Positions 25,473 through 34,404 of a DNA stretch of 64,000 bases are shown here, piece by piece. The stretch lies in contig CALDUF010000027.1 in NCBI GenBank assembly GCA_937923515.1, forward strand, positions 1-64,000, given 5' to 3'. A program made the translations under genes and the position numbers. Position 1 is the first letter of the stretch. The number at the start of each line of letters is the position of its first letter. This stretch comes from an uncultured Flavobacteriaceae bacterium (GTDB lineage: Bacteria > Bacteroidota > Bacteroidia > Flavobacteriales > Flavobacteriaceae). The notes below the pieces were generated by a model. It ran no database searches. It saw nothing but the letters and a program-made list of their open reading frames with translations, and was not told the origin of the DNA.

Positions 25473-26894
25473 CTAGCAATCTGATAAATGTACACCAACG
25501 GCTAAACCACCTGTTGAGGTTTCTTTGTATTTGGTATTCATATCTTTTGCAGTTTCCCACATGGTACTCACTACTTTGTCTAGGGGCACTTTTACATGTT
25601 CTGGAGAGGTATCTAACGCCAATTCTGATGCGTTAATTGCTTTTATGGCTCCCATAGCATTACGCTCAATGCACGGTATTTGCACCAAACCACCAATAGG
25701 GTCGCAGGTTAGGCCCAAGTGGTGTTCCATGGCTATTTCGGCAGCAACCAACACTTGTTCTGGTGTGCCACCTAAAAGTTCACAAAGTGCCCCTGCAGCC
25801 ATAGCTGAAGACACTCCAATTTCTGCTTGACAACCACCCATTGCAGCACTAATTGTGGCACCTTTTTTAAAAATACTACCAATTTCTCCAGCCACTAAAA
25901 GAAAACGTTTAATATCCTCGAAATTACCATCATGGTTTTCAATAACTAAGTAATACATTAAAACCGCAGGAATTACACCCGCACTCCCATTAGTTGGTGC
26001 AGTAACAACACGCCCTAATGAGGCATTTACCTCGTTTACTGCTAAAGCAAAACAGCTTACCCATTTTAGTATTTGGCGAAATTTAACTTCGGTATCGCGT
26101 ATGGCGTAAACCCATTCTACAGGATTACTGTAGGCTTTTTTTCCTTTTATATTTTGATAGATATCGTATGCGCGACGCCTTACATCTAAACCACCGGGTA
26201 ACGTGCCTTCTGTATGGCAACCTATATACATACATTCTAGCATGGTGTCCCAAATGCGTTGCAGTTCTGTATCTATTTCTTTTGAAGACCGAATTGATGT
26301 TTCGTTACACAGTACCACTTCTGAAACGGATTTGTTAAGTTGCTTACAAAATTGCAACAAATCTGCGCCTTTATCAATTGGGTAGGGGAATGTGCATTTT
26401 ATTTCGAAATTCCGTTTTGCATTTTTAAGAGCTTCTTTTACTACAAACCCGCCACCTATTGAGTAAAATTTTGAAGTAGTTTCTTTACCTTTTATTACTG
26501 CTGTAAAACTCATACCATTGGCATGAAATGGTAAAAATTTTTTATTGAATATGATATCTGTTTTCGGGTTGAAGGTTAGTTGAATTTCTCCTCCAAAATT
26601 CAAAATATGATTTTCCTTTATGAGTGTTACGGTGCTTTCAATGCCATCTGTAGGGATGGTTTCAGGGTCTTTTCCGCTTAGTCCTAACATAACGGCGTAG
26701 TCTGTGGCGTGTCCTTTTCCTGTTAAGGATAATGAACCGTAGAGATTAACCGTAATTTTTTCAACATTTTGGAATTTATCCGCCGCTTTAAGTTCGTCTA
26801 TCCAACGTTCTGCAGCGCGCCATGGTCCGAGGGTATGCGAACTTGAAGGGCCAATACCTATTTTTAGCATATCGAAAACAGAAATACATTCCAT
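25473..26894 (-). CDS. sdaA: L-serine ammonia-lyase (single-chain, Fe-S)
   Basis: Converts L-serine to pyruvate and ammonia with a [4Fe-4S] cluster. 473 aa: the beta domain (residues 1-160, [18 protein letters not shown]) and alpha domain (170-470, with [37 protein letters not shown] and [22 protein letters not shown]) are fused, the normal layout of the E. coli SdaA type. Cluster cysteines are in CQAEIG, CDPIGG and CIERN. Monocistronic. No terminator is obvious after it. Confidence 0.96.
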   Translation of the reverse strand: MECISVFDMLKIGIGPSSSHTLGPWRAAERWIDELKAADKFQNVEKITVNLYGSLSLTGKGHATDYAVMLGLSGKDPETIPTDGIESTVTLIKENHILNFGGEIQLTFNPKTDIIFNKKFLPFHANGMSFTAVIKGKETTSKFYSIGGGFVVKEALKNAKRNFEIKCTFPYPIDKGADLLQFCKQLNKSVSEVVLCNETSIRSSKEIDTELQRIWDTMLECMYIGCHTEGTLPGGLDVRRRAYDIYQNIKGKKAYSNPVEWVYAIRDTEVKFRQILKWVSCFALAVNEVNASLGRVVTAPTNGSAGVIPAVLMYYLVIENHDGNFEDIKRFLLVAGEIGSIFKKGATISAAMGGCQAEIGVSSAMAAGALCELLGGTPEQVLVAAEIAMEHHLGLTCDPIGGLVQIPCIERNAMGAIKAINASELALDTSPEHVKVPLDKVVSTMWETAKDMNTKYKETSTGGLAVGVHLSDC

Positions 26895-26965
26895 AATTAC
26901 GCAAACGTTGTAGTTTACAAATATATCAAATAGAACTTTTAACTTTTAAGTTTTTGTAAAATAAA

Positions 26966-26995
26966 AAAGCATTTTCAAATTGATGAAAATGCTTT
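26966..26995 (-). terminator. Terminator of the collagen-like lipoprotein gene
   Basis: AAAGCATTTTCA (26966-26977) pairs with TGAAAATGCTTT (26984-26995), a 12-bp stem with a 6-nt loop, followed on the minus strand by a T-rich run (TTTTTTATTTT). Confidence 0.85.
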
Positions 26996-27035
26996 AATTA
27001 TCTGTATTAGTGTTTCTGCCTATTCGGTATATATT

Positions 27036-27557
27036 TTATCTTATAACAAACGACTTAATGGCATTGGTATCCATCATTAAATCAAAGTTTGATGTGTCAA
27101 GTCCATCAATATTGTCAGCAGGAACAACTACTACTCTAAATACTTGATTTTGGGTAAAAGTAGCATCTAAAGTATTAAAATCTATTGTTCCATCTAGGAA
27201 GAATCTAACATCTTGTTGCGTAAAATCGTAATTATAAACCAAAACGCCATTGTCAAAATATTCGGTTTGTGATAATAATCTCCAAATAGGTTCACCATCA
27301 TCGTTTTCCCATTCAATATAAACTAAAGTTACATCAGATGGTAGCACTTCAAAACCATAAGATTCTGTAAACTCATAATTATTATCAGCATTAAAATCAA
27401 CTTCAATTTCAAAAGCAGAAGCCACAATAAGACCTCCATCTTGCCCATTACTACCATTAATACCATCAAAACCGTCAAACCCAGGAGGACCTTGTGGGCC
27501 AGTACAAGATGTAAATAATAAGGCGAATACTGCAATAAAAGATAAAATACGTTTCAT
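27036..27557 (-). CDS. Lipoprotein with short collagen-like repeat
   Basis: 173 aa. Signal peptide with lipobox FALLFTSC (Cys at residue 18), immediately followed by Gly-X-Y triplets GPQ GPP GFD GFD GIN GSN GQD, seven repeats (about 20-40), then a beta-rich globular part (45-173) rich in Asp and aromatic residues. Very short collagen-like stretches after a lipobox are frequent in flavobacteria, probably as stalk or trimerisation units. Function of the globular part is unknown. Own terminator at 26966. Confidence 0.85.
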   Translation of the reverse strand: MKRILSFIAVFALLFTSCTGPQGPPGFDGFDGINGSNGQDGGLIVASAFEIEVDFNADNNYEFTESYGFEVLPSDVTLVYIEWENDDGEPIWRLLSQTEYFDNGVLVYNYDFTQQDVRFFLDGTIDFNTLDATFTQNQVFRVVVVPADNIDGLDTSNFDLMMDTNAIKSFVIR

Positions 27558-27634
27558 AATTATTAGGATTTATAATTATGTAATCAAATGATATACCAAA
27601 GTGATTATTATTTTATTAATGTTTAATATAAATT

Positions 27635-27651
27635 TATGACATCATGTCATA
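27635..27651. promoter_or_regulatory. Perfect palindrome in the dnaK upstream region
   Basis: TATGACAT-C-ATGTCATA is a perfect 17-nt odd palindrome (27635-27651), followed by a related TTGTCATGGCATAA (27656-27669). It lies 77 nt before the dnaK ATG at 27728, a fitting place for a heat-shock operator. The binding protein is unknown. Confidence 0.5.
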
Positions 27652-27727
27652 TTTCTTGTCATGGCATAATGATTGACTATCACTAATCGAATTTAAAATG
27701 AACATTCAACACAATAAAAAATATATT

Positions 27728-29641
27728 ATGAGTAAAATTATTGGAATCGATTTAGGAACAACTAACTCTTGCGTTTCGGTAATGGAGGGTAACGATCCTG
27801 TTGTAATACCAAATGCGGAAGGTAAACGTACCACGCCGTCTGTGATTGCATTTGTAGAAGGTGGAGAGATTAAAGTTGGTGATCCTGCAAAACGACAAGC
27901 GGTAACAAACCCTACTAAAACAGTTTATTCTATTAAACGTTTTATGGGTAACAAATATTCTGAATCTAAAAACGAGGCAGAACGTGTACCTTACAAAGTA
28001 GTAAAAGGTGATAATGATACGCCAAGAGTAGATATTGATGGTAGATTATACACACCACAAGAATTAAGTGCAATGATTCTTCAAAAAATGAAGAAAACTG
28101 CCGAGGACTATTTGGGAACAGATGTAAGTAGAGCGGTAATTACTGTGCCTGCTTATTTTAATGATTCGCAAAGACAGGCTACTAAAGAAGCTGGTGAAAT
28201 TGCTGGCTTAAAAGTAGAGCGTATTATTAATGAGCCTACTGCTGCGGCATTGGCTTATGGTATGGACAAAAAAGGAACGGACCAAAAGATAGTGGTTTTT
28301 GACTTTGGTGGTGGTACGCACGATGTATCTATACTTGAGTTAGGTGATGGTGTGTTTGAGGTATTATCTACAGATGGTGATACGCACTTAGGTGGTGATG
28401 ATGTAGATGAAAAAATCATCAATTGGTTAGCTGATGAGTTTAATGCTGAAGAGTCTATGGACTTGAGACAAGACCCAATGTCTTTACAACGTTTAAAGGA
28501 AGCTGCTGAAAAGGCTAAGATTGAATTATCATCTTCTGCACAAACTGAAATTAACTTGCCTTACATTACGGCTACTGCTAGCGGACCAAAACACTTAGTA
28601 CGAACATTAACACGTTCTAAATTTGAGCAGTTAATTGACGATTTGGTAAAACGTACTATAGAGCCATGTGAGTCTGCTTTAAAAGCAGCTGGTTTAAGTA
28701 AGAGTGACATTGATGAAGTTATATTAGTAGGTGGTTCTACACGTATTCCTGCTGTACAAGAAGCTGTTGAAAAATTCTTTGGGAAAGCACCAAGTAAAGG
28801 TGTAAACCCTGATGAAGTAGTATCTTTAGGTGCTGGTATACAAGGAGGTGTTTTAACTGGTGATGTTAAGGACGTATTACTTTTAGATGTAACGCCATTA
28901 TCTCTTGGTATTGAAACTATGGGTAATGTATTTACTAAGTTAATTGAAGCAAATACAACGATTCCTACCAAGAAATCGCAAGTATTCTCTACAGCGGCAG
29001 ACAATCAACCATCGGTAGAAATTCACGTATTACAAGGTGAGCGTGCTATGGCTGCAGATAATAAAACTATCGGTCGTTTTCATTTAGATGGTATCCCACC
29101 AGCAAGACGCGGCACACCACAAATTGAGGTAACGTTTGATATTGATGCGAATGGTATTATTAAGGTATCTGCAGAAGATAAAGCTACTGGTAAGAAACAA
29201 GATATAAGAATTGAAGCATCTTCTGGATTGACTGAAGAAGAAATCCAAAAAATGAAAGCTGATGCCGAGGCAAATGCAGAAGCAGACAAAACAGCCGCAG
29301 AAAATGCTCAAAAATTAAATGAGGCAGATTCTATGATTTTTCAAACAGAAAAATTATTAGAAGAGTCTGGAGATAAATTATCAGCAGATAATAAATCTAA
29401 GATAGAAGAAGCTTTAGCAGAATTGAAAAAGCAATTTGAAACTAAAGATTTAGCATTAATTCAACCTGCTTTAGATAACCTTAATGAGATTTGGAAAACG
29501 GCTAGTGAAGAAATTTACAAAGCACAGGCTGCAGATGCACAACAAGCAGGCGGGGCGCAACCAGGACCAGATGCTAGCGCAGGAGCAGATACAGCAGAAG
29601 GTAATGATGTTGAAGATGTAGATTTTGAGGAAGTGAAGTAA
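27728..29641 (+). CDS. dnaK: Molecular chaperone DnaK (Hsp70)
   Basis: ATP-driven chaperone. Start at ATG 27728 gives [21 protein letters not shown]; the open frame begins at 27698 but the ten extra residues are not part of the family. 637 aa: ATPase domain 1-385 (phosphate motifs [23 protein letters not shown]), linker [15 protein letters not shown] (about 388-402), substrate domain to about 505 and a helical lid ending in acidic [22 protein letters not shown] is followed by HDVS rather than the usual FDVS. No dnaJ follows. A terminator ends the gene. Confidence 0.99.
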   Translation: MSKIIGIDLGTTNSCVSVMEGNDPVVIPNAEGKRTTPSVIAFVEGGEIKVGDPAKRQAVTNPTKTVYSIKRFMGNKYSESKNEAERVPYKVVKGDNDTPRVDIDGRLYTPQELSAMILQKMKKTAEDYLGTDVSRAVITVPAYFNDSQRQATKEAGEIAGLKVERIINEPTAAALAYGMDKKGTDQKIVVFDFGGGTHDVSILELGDGVFEVLSTDGDTHLGGDDVDEKIINWLADEFNAEESMDLRQDPMSLQRLKEAAEKAKIELSSSAQTEINLPYITATASGPKHLVRTLTRSKFEQLIDDLVKRTIEPCESALKAAGLSKSDIDEVILVGGSTRIPAVQEAVEKFFGKAPSKGVNPDEVVSLGAGIQGGVLTGDVKDVLLLDVTPLSLGIETMGNVFTKLIEANTTIPTKKSQVFSTAADNQPSVEIHVLQGERAMAADNKTIGRFHLDGIPPARRGTPQIEVTFDIDANGIIKVSAEDKATGKKQDIRIEASSGLTEEEIQKMKADAEANAEADKTAAENAQKLNEADSMIFQTEKLLEESGDKLSADNKSKIEEALAELKKQFETKDLALIQPALDNLNEIWKTASEEIYKAQAADAQQAGGAQPGPDASAGADTAEGNDVEDVDFEEVK

Positions 29642-29677
29642 TAGACCATTCCTGCTTGGTTAGTAATTATATAAAGC

Positions 29678-29711
29678 AAAAGCGCAATCATGTATTTGAT
29701 TGCGCTTTTTT
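29678..29711 (+). terminator. Terminator of dnaK
   Basis: AAAAGCGCAATCA (29678-29690) and TGATTGCGCTTTT (29697-29709) form a 13-bp stem with a 6-nt loop, running into a T-run. A textbook intrinsic terminator. Confidence 0.93.
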
Positions 29712-29774
29712 CATGTTTATAAGTAAAGTAAGCTAAAATTTGGTTAGATTTATCTCACGCTATAATCATCAAGA

Positions 29775-31061
29775 ATGAATTTAAATATCAGAGCTAGAAT
29801 ATTTTGGGGTTTAGATGTTTTACGAAAATCACCAATAAAGAAACGATTATACAAGATATCTAAAATTAATGATGGCGATACCTACAATACATATCATAAA
29901 GCAGAATTGCATCTACTTTTAAAGCATGCAAAAACTACCACCGCATATTATGAAAATATTGAGACCTTAAACGTATTAGATTATCCTGTAGTGAATAAAA
30001 ATATAATTAGAGATAATTTAGCCTTATTCTTATCCAAATCATTCACTACAAAAACACGTAAAAAGATTTTTACTAGTGGTTCAACAGGTACACCATTTTA
30101 CGTATATCAAGATCATAATAAAGTACTACATAACATTGCAGATAATATCTATTTTTATTCTAAATGTGGTTACTCTATTGGCGAAAAATTAATATACATT
30201 AAAATATGGCCAGACGTTTTAAAGTTTAAACTTAAACTTAATCTTTTTGTAAAAAACATACGCCCTATTAATGTTTATAGTTTTGAATTTGAGGATATTA
30301 TGTACCACATAAAAAAACTAAATGCTAGTAAAACTAATTTAAGTATTGTTAGTTATGTATCTGTATTCAAAAAAATGTTTAGGTATTTAGATAAATTACC
30401 CCACAACCCTATAACTTTTAAGCCAAAAGCGATAATAACAATTTCTGAGGCACTCACTGATGATATTAGAAAACAGATTGAAGCCTACTTTAAAGTTAAA
30501 CCGTTGTCTAGATATTCAAATAATGAGAACGGAATTATAGCACAGCAAACAGTACTCAGTGGTACTAAATTCAAAATAAACCATTCTAGCTATTTTATTG
30601 AGATATTGGATTTAAAAACAGATGTTCGTTTGGAACATGGTAATTTGGGAAGAATTATTTTAACCGATTTAAAAAATTACGCTACACCTTTAATACGCTA
30701 TGACACTGGGGATATTGGTGTTATGGAACTAGATGCTCATGGCGTGCCTTACCTAAGTAAAGTTTTAGGAAGAAAAATAGACGCGCTCTACGACACCAAT
30801 GGGCAAATAGTAAGCTCACATATTGCATATAAATTGTTTAAATACGGAGATTTTAAACAAGTACAGTTCGTACAAAAAACTAAAAAAGAGTATCATGTAA
30901 ATCTTAATACTTCAGAAAAAGTAGATGAAAATGCCATAGCTATTGAATTTAAGAACTATTTAGGCGACGATGCTGTTATAAAAGTGAACTATGTTAATGA
31001 AATACCATTACTATCGTCTGGAAAACGCAGACAAATTGTTAATGAGTATTATAAAGATTGA
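29775..31061 (+). CDS. Phenylacetate-CoA ligase-like (PaaK/CapK) adenylate-forming enzyme
   Basis: 428 aa. The ATP-binding loop FTSGSTGTPFYVYQD (about residues 98-112), ISEALTDDIRKQIEAYF (about 223-239) and YDTGDIGVME (about 313-322) follow the PaaK/CapK pattern. CapK-like members lie in polysaccharide loci and probably activate an acyl group for transfer to sugars. Here the convergent neighbour, 1 nt away, is a NeuD-like acyltransferase, which supports a role in glycan modification (inference). Substrate unknown. Confidence 0.85.
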   Translation: MNLNIRARIFWGLDVLRKSPIKKRLYKISKINDGDTYNTYHKAELHLLLKHAKTTTAYYENIETLNVLDYPVVNKNIIRDNLALFLSKSFTTKTRKKIFTSGSTGTPFYVYQDHNKVLHNIADNIYFYSKCGYSIGEKLIYIKIWPDVLKFKLKLNLFVKNIRPINVYSFEFEDIMYHIKKLNASKTNLSIVSYVSVFKKMFRYLDKLPHNPITFKPKAIITISEALTDDIRKQIEAYFKVKPLSRYSNNENGIIAQQTVLSGTKFKINHSSYFIEILDLKTDVRLEHGNLGRIILTDLKNYATPLIRYDTGDIGVMELDAHGVPYLSKVLGRKIDALYDTNGQIVSSHIAYKLFKYGDFKQVQFVQKTKKEYHVNLNTSEKVDENAIAIEFKNYLGDDAVIKVNYVNEIPLLSSGKRRQIVNEYYKD

Positions 31062-31062
31062 A

Positions 31063-31728
31063 TTACCCTAAGTATTTACCATTTGATGGGCGTTCTCTAA
31101 TAACTTTGGCAGGATTTCCATAGGCTATAAGATTATCTCCTACAGACTTTAATACGATAGCACCTGTACCAATAACTGTATTTTTACCAATAACAACTCC
31201 TGGAATAATTGAAGCTGATAGGCATATTGCTGAACTATGGCCTATTTTTACATTACCTCCAATAGTAACACCAGAGGCTAAACTCGCAAAATCTTCTAAC
31301 ACGCTATCATGACCTAGAGATGACTTTGTGTTTAAAATACAAAATTTGCCAACTTTAGCATCAGCATTTACAATAGCTCCAGACATTATTACGGTACCTT
31401 CAGGTATAATTACGTCACTAGCAATTATTGCGTTAGGATGAATAACCGATAAGAATTTGAGCTCTGGGACTAAGCTTTCAATTTGTTTTTTTACTTTAAG
31501 TCTTGCGCTATTATCTCCAATACCAATTATTATTCCTGTAATATTATGCTTTTCTACAATGGTACTTAAGTGAGATTCATTTCCTAAAACTTCAAATCCA
31601 TAAACCGATTCTCCTATAGCTTTAAAACTATCAATAAACCCAAGTAGGTTTAGCGTATTGTTTTTTTGAATGATATCTATAATCATTTTTGAATGACCAG
31701 ATGCTCCAAAAAGCAATATATTTTCCAT
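31063..31728 (-). CDS. NeuD/PglD-type sugar O-acyltransferase
   Basis: 221 aa. The N-terminal PglD-like Rossmann part (ILLFGASGHSKMIIDII, 4-20) binds the nucleotide sugar; the C-terminal left-handed beta helix (about 100-205) is built of hexapeptide repeats and holds the catalytic-type His in GHDSVLEDFASLASGV. It acetylates a sialic acid-like or UDP-amino sugar. Convergent with the CapK-like gene with 1 nt between the stops, outside any large capsule cluster. A good promoter is at 31752-31781. Confidence 0.9.
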   Translation of the reverse strand: MENILLFGASGHSKMIIDIIQKNNTLNLLGFIDSFKAIGESVYGFEVLGNESHLSTIVEKHNITGIIIGIGDNSARLKVKKQIESLVPELKFLSVIHPNAIIASDVIIPEGTVIMSGAIVNADAKVGKFCILNTKSSLGHDSVLEDFASLASGVTIGGNVKIGHSSAICLSASIIPGVVIGKNTVIGTGAIVLKSVGDNLIAYGNPAKVIRERPSNGKYLG

Positions 31729-31751
31729 AATCGTAGGTTAAATTATAATTA

Positions 31752-31781
31752 CAAAGGTAGTAATTGTAATTAAAAATGAAA
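31752..31781 (-). promoter_or_regulatory. Promoter of the NeuD-like gene
   Basis: On the minus strand TTTC (31781-31778) is followed after 18 nt by TACCTTTG (31759-31752), an exact TAnnTTTG -7 box. The start codon is 23 nt downstream of the box. Confidence 0.55.
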
Positions 31782-31954
31782 GTTTTATTAAATATCTAAT
31801 CAAAAATTCAGTGATTTTAGTGTTTAATACCACTAACTCATTTAATTAAATTATTATAAAATACATTGTATTTTAGTTTAAAACTTTCAAGTCAAATGAA
31901 TTCTAAATAACAAACTACAAATACATGTTCTTTACATTGTATGGCTAATATTTA

Positions 31955-32031
31955 TATAACGTCTTGATTTGGTAGGATTTATACTTCAAAAAGAATTGTT
32001 TTAGTCAACTTTCTACTAATAAGACGTTATA
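31955..32031. repeat. Distant inverted repeat TATAACGTCTT / AAGACGTTATA
   Basis: Perfect 11-bp arms at 31955-31965 and 32021-32031, with 55 nt between, inside noncoding sequence. It could be a decayed mobile repeat or a long hairpin in the leader of the T9SS gene that starts at 32149. Confidence 0.45.
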
Positions 32032-32148
32032 ATTACACTAAATGCTTTATTTGTTATAAAACACAACGTAATATGATGATATATTAGCTATAGCCAATTT
32101 TGTTAACTAACATGTATTGGAATTAATTCATTATAAAACCTTATTAAT

Positions 32149-32961
32149 ATGAAAAAAATTACAATTATTTTATTACTATTATTTACTGGTGCTACATTTG
32201 CCCAGAGCTTATTGCTTGATTTTGAGAACCAATCTTTCGATCCAGATACAGGTGAAGTATCTAACGATTTTAGTTTTGGTAGAGTAACTAATGGAAACAA
32301 TAGATTTTCGAATCCTCCTTATGAAGCAAACCCTTCAGTTGATGCCACAAATGGTTCTGCTAGAGTTAGAGAGGTAAACGTTAATGTTACTAATGATGGA
32401 TTTGGTTCTTACAGAATTATCTTTAGAAATAATTTTGATCTTAATGCTGAACCATTTTTCTCTTTTTTAATGCGCTCTGCTCAAAATAATACTAGCGTAA
32501 ACATTCAAGCAGCAAACAGCGATCCTAATGCTGAACCTTTTCATGGTGGCGATGTTACTTATACAGGAAATGGTGATTGGCAGTTAGTTGAAGCTAACTT
32601 AACAACATCTAATGGTGGATCTGGAGTTTATCCTACCTTACAGTTTAATCCTGCTGAGCCTACTAGTGGCGCTTATTCTTTTTTTATTGATGATTTAACT
32701 TTAAATGCTAATGCTACATTGTCAAGTAGTGATTTTAATAAAGCTAATGCTTCAGTATATCCAAACCCAGCACGTTTAGCTATCAATATTAGAGCTAATA
32801 TCACTGATAAGGAAGCACATATATACGATGTTCATGGTAAACTTTTAGATACAAGAGCAATAACGGGGGATTTTAATTCTGTTGATGTATCTAGGTTATC
32901 TGCAGGTATGTATTTTCTTGTTTTAGAAAGTGGTTCTTCATTTAAATTTATTAAAGAGTAA
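32149..32961 (+). CDS. T9SS-secreted beta-sandwich protein
   Basis: 270 aa. Signal peptide 1-18 (KKITIILLLLFTGATFAQ), a beta-sandwich of carbohydrate-binding-module type in the middle (LLLDFENQSFDPDTGEVSNDFSFG ... FFIDDLTLNA, about 20-190), and a type A sorting domain (VYPNPARLAINIRA, YDVHGKLLDTRAI, LSAGMYFLVLESG, FKFIKE; about 200-270). Secreted through the type IX system. Ligand unknown. Monocistronic with its own terminator at 32986. Confidence 0.9.
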   Translation: MKKITIILLLLFTGATFAQSLLLDFENQSFDPDTGEVSNDFSFGRVTNGNNRFSNPPYEANPSVDATNGSARVREVNVNVTNDGFGSYRIIFRNNFDLNAEPFFSFLMRSAQNNTSVNIQAANSDPNAEPFHGGDVTYTGNGDWQLVEANLTTSNGGSGVYPTLQFNPAEPTSGAYSFFIDDLTLNANATLSSSDFNKANASVYPNPARLAINIRANITDKEAHIYDVHGKLLDTRAITGDFNSVDVSRLSAGMYFLVLESGSSFKFIKE

Positions 32962-32985
32962 GAATACTTTATAATACAGTCTCTC

Positions 32986-33016
32986 AAAAAAGGTTAGTGA
33001 TTCACTAACCTTTTTT
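32986..33016 (+). terminator. Terminator of the T9SS gene at 32149
   Basis: GGTTAGTG (32992-32999) pairs with CACTAACC (33003-33010), extended by A6 and T6 on either side, followed by a T-run. A strong intrinsic terminator. Confidence 0.92.
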
Positions 33017-33109
33017 TGTTTAAATACTTCAATTAAAATTAATACAACTAATTTTACGCCACATTACACAACTAAACATTGTGGTAATAGATGTCTATAA
33101 ATTTTAGTA

Positions 33110-34342
33110 TTGATTTTTTCTAATAAAATAAAAGCAAATTATAAACCTAAGCGTCTGGCAATTAAACTAAATGCTAAAGGCGAGCAATTTGTAGCTCAAA
33201 ATCACCCATGGGTTTTTTCAAACAATATCACTAAAGTAAACCAGGATGCACGTTCTGGTGATTTAGCTATTATATTCAGTAAGAATAAAAATAGGGTTAT
33301 TGGTTTAGGTCTGTATGATGCCAATTCACCAATTCGAATCAAAATGTTGTATTCTGGTATCGAAAAAGTAGAAATCAATTCGAATTTTTTTGGCAATAAA
33401 ATTGAAAACGCTTTTAATAAGCGAACCCCCTTATTAGATACAAATACTAACAGTTATCGCTTATTATTTGGTGAAAACGATGGTTTTCCAGGGTTGATAG
33501 CTGATGTGTATGCATCGGTTTTGGTAGTAAAAATTTATTCTGAAATTTGGTTGCCCTATTTACAGGCTATTTTAGAACATCTACAAAAAATATGCAAAGC
33601 AAAAACCATAGTATTGCGTTTAAGTAGAAATTTAGAGCAATCTAAAGTACATCAATTAAAAAATGGTGATGTTGTTTACGGAACTTTAGAAAATGAAGTT
33701 GTAACCTTTATTGAACATGGTGTTAATTTTTCAGCCAACGTTATTAAGGGACATAAAACTGGTTATTTCTTAGACCATCGCGCCAATAGAAAAAAAGTAG
33801 GCGAGTGGAGTAAAGGCAAAACAGTTTTAGATGTGTTTTCGTATGCTGGTGGGTTTTCGGTACATGCGCTTGCTAATAATGCAACAGAAGTTACAAGTTT
33901 AGATATTAGTAAGCAAGCTTTAGAAATAGCTGTAAATAATGGTAAATTAAATTCATACACAGGCATTCATAAAACCATAGCGGGTGATGCCTTTAAAGAA
34001 TTGAAAAAACTAATAGCATCTCATATAACTTTTGATGTAGTAGTTATAGACCCACCAAGTTTTGCAAAACAAGCTTCTGAAGTAGAATTAGCCAAACGAA
34101 AGTACGCGCAGTTGGCTGAATTAGGAGCACAACTTACTGCTAAAAACGGATTATTGGTTTTGGCATCGTGTTCCTCTAGAGTTATAGCGCAAACATTCTA
34201 TGATATTAATGCCCAAGTGTTATCTTCAAAACAAAGGCCATTTACCCTAAAGCTTAAAACCCAACACGATATAGATCATCCTATTGGCTTTACTGAAGGA
34301 GCTTATTTAAAAACAGGATACTATCAGTTTAACGATGTGTAG
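33110..34342 (+). CDS. rlmI: Class I SAM-dependent rRNA (cytosine-C5) methyltransferase, RlmI-like
   Basis: 410 aa. An N-terminal PUA domain (about 15-85, KRLAIKLNAKGEQFVAQNHPWVFSNNI), a central EEHEE-type region and a Rossmann methyltransferase domain (VLDVFSYAGGFSVHAL, DVVVIDPPSFAK, LVLASCSSRV). RlmI modifies 23S rRNA at m5C1962 in E. coli. The start is uncertain: the only in-frame choice upstream of the PUA domain is TTG 33110; an ATG at 33091 is in another frame and ends in TAA at 33123. Confidence 0.88.
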   Translation: MIFSNKIKANYKPKRLAIKLNAKGEQFVAQNHPWVFSNNITKVNQDARSGDLAIIFSKNKNRVIGLGLYDANSPIRIKMLYSGIEKVEINSNFFGNKIENAFNKRTPLLDTNTNSYRLLFGENDGFPGLIADVYASVLVVKIYSEIWLPYLQAILEHLQKICKAKTIVLRLSRNLEQSKVHQLKNGDVVYGTLENEVVTFIEHGVNFSANVIKGHKTGYFLDHRANRKKVGEWSKGKTVLDVFSYAGGFSVHALANNATEVTSLDISKQALEIAVNNGKLNSYTGIHKTIAGDAFKELKKLIASHITFDVVVIDPPSFAKQASEVELAKRKYAQLAELGAQLTAKNGLLVLASCSSRVIAQTFYDINAQVLSSKQRPFTLKLKTQHDIDHPIGFTEGAYLKTGYYQFNDV

Positions 34343-34351
34343 GTTGTAATT

Positions 34352-34382
34352 TATTATGCATGCATAATATTTGTTATATTTG
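34352..34382 (+). promoter_or_regulatory. 18-bp palindrome abutting a -7 box
   Basis: TATTATGCATGCATAATA (34352-34369) is a perfect 18-bp palindrome. Five nt later TATATTTG (34375-34382) matches TAnnTTTG. The palindrome covers the -33 region, where a repressor would block RNA polymerase. MarR-type repressors use ATGCAT-centred palindromes, so a MarR operator is my best guess. Confidence 0.55.
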
Positions 34383-34404
34383 TTTTAAAATACTATTTTT
34401 AAAT

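Larger units (their letters stand above)
31729..32148. other. 420-nt noncoding region between divergent genes
   Basis: Holds the NeuD-like gene promoter (31752-31781) on the left and an 11-bp inverted repeat (31955-31965 with 32021-32031) in the middle. The right end must contain the promoter of the T9SS gene at 32149, but I cannot place it with confidence. No gene is visible. Confidence 0.6.

Noticed and set aside
27329-27535. 68-aa frame on the same strand as the collagen-like lipoprotein
   Set aside because: Overlapping frame of the Gly-X-Y coding sequence; the lipobox and signal peptide are in the other frame.
28561-29004. 147-aa antisense frame inside dnaK
   Set aside because: dnaK is certain; its codon pattern leaves long antisense frames, and no start context or domain is seen.
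33114-33120. T TTT TTC slippery heptamer before the RlmI gene
   Set aside because: A -1 slip from the ATG 33091 frame does not lead into the methyltransferase frame; only a +1 move would, so the heptamer explains nothing.
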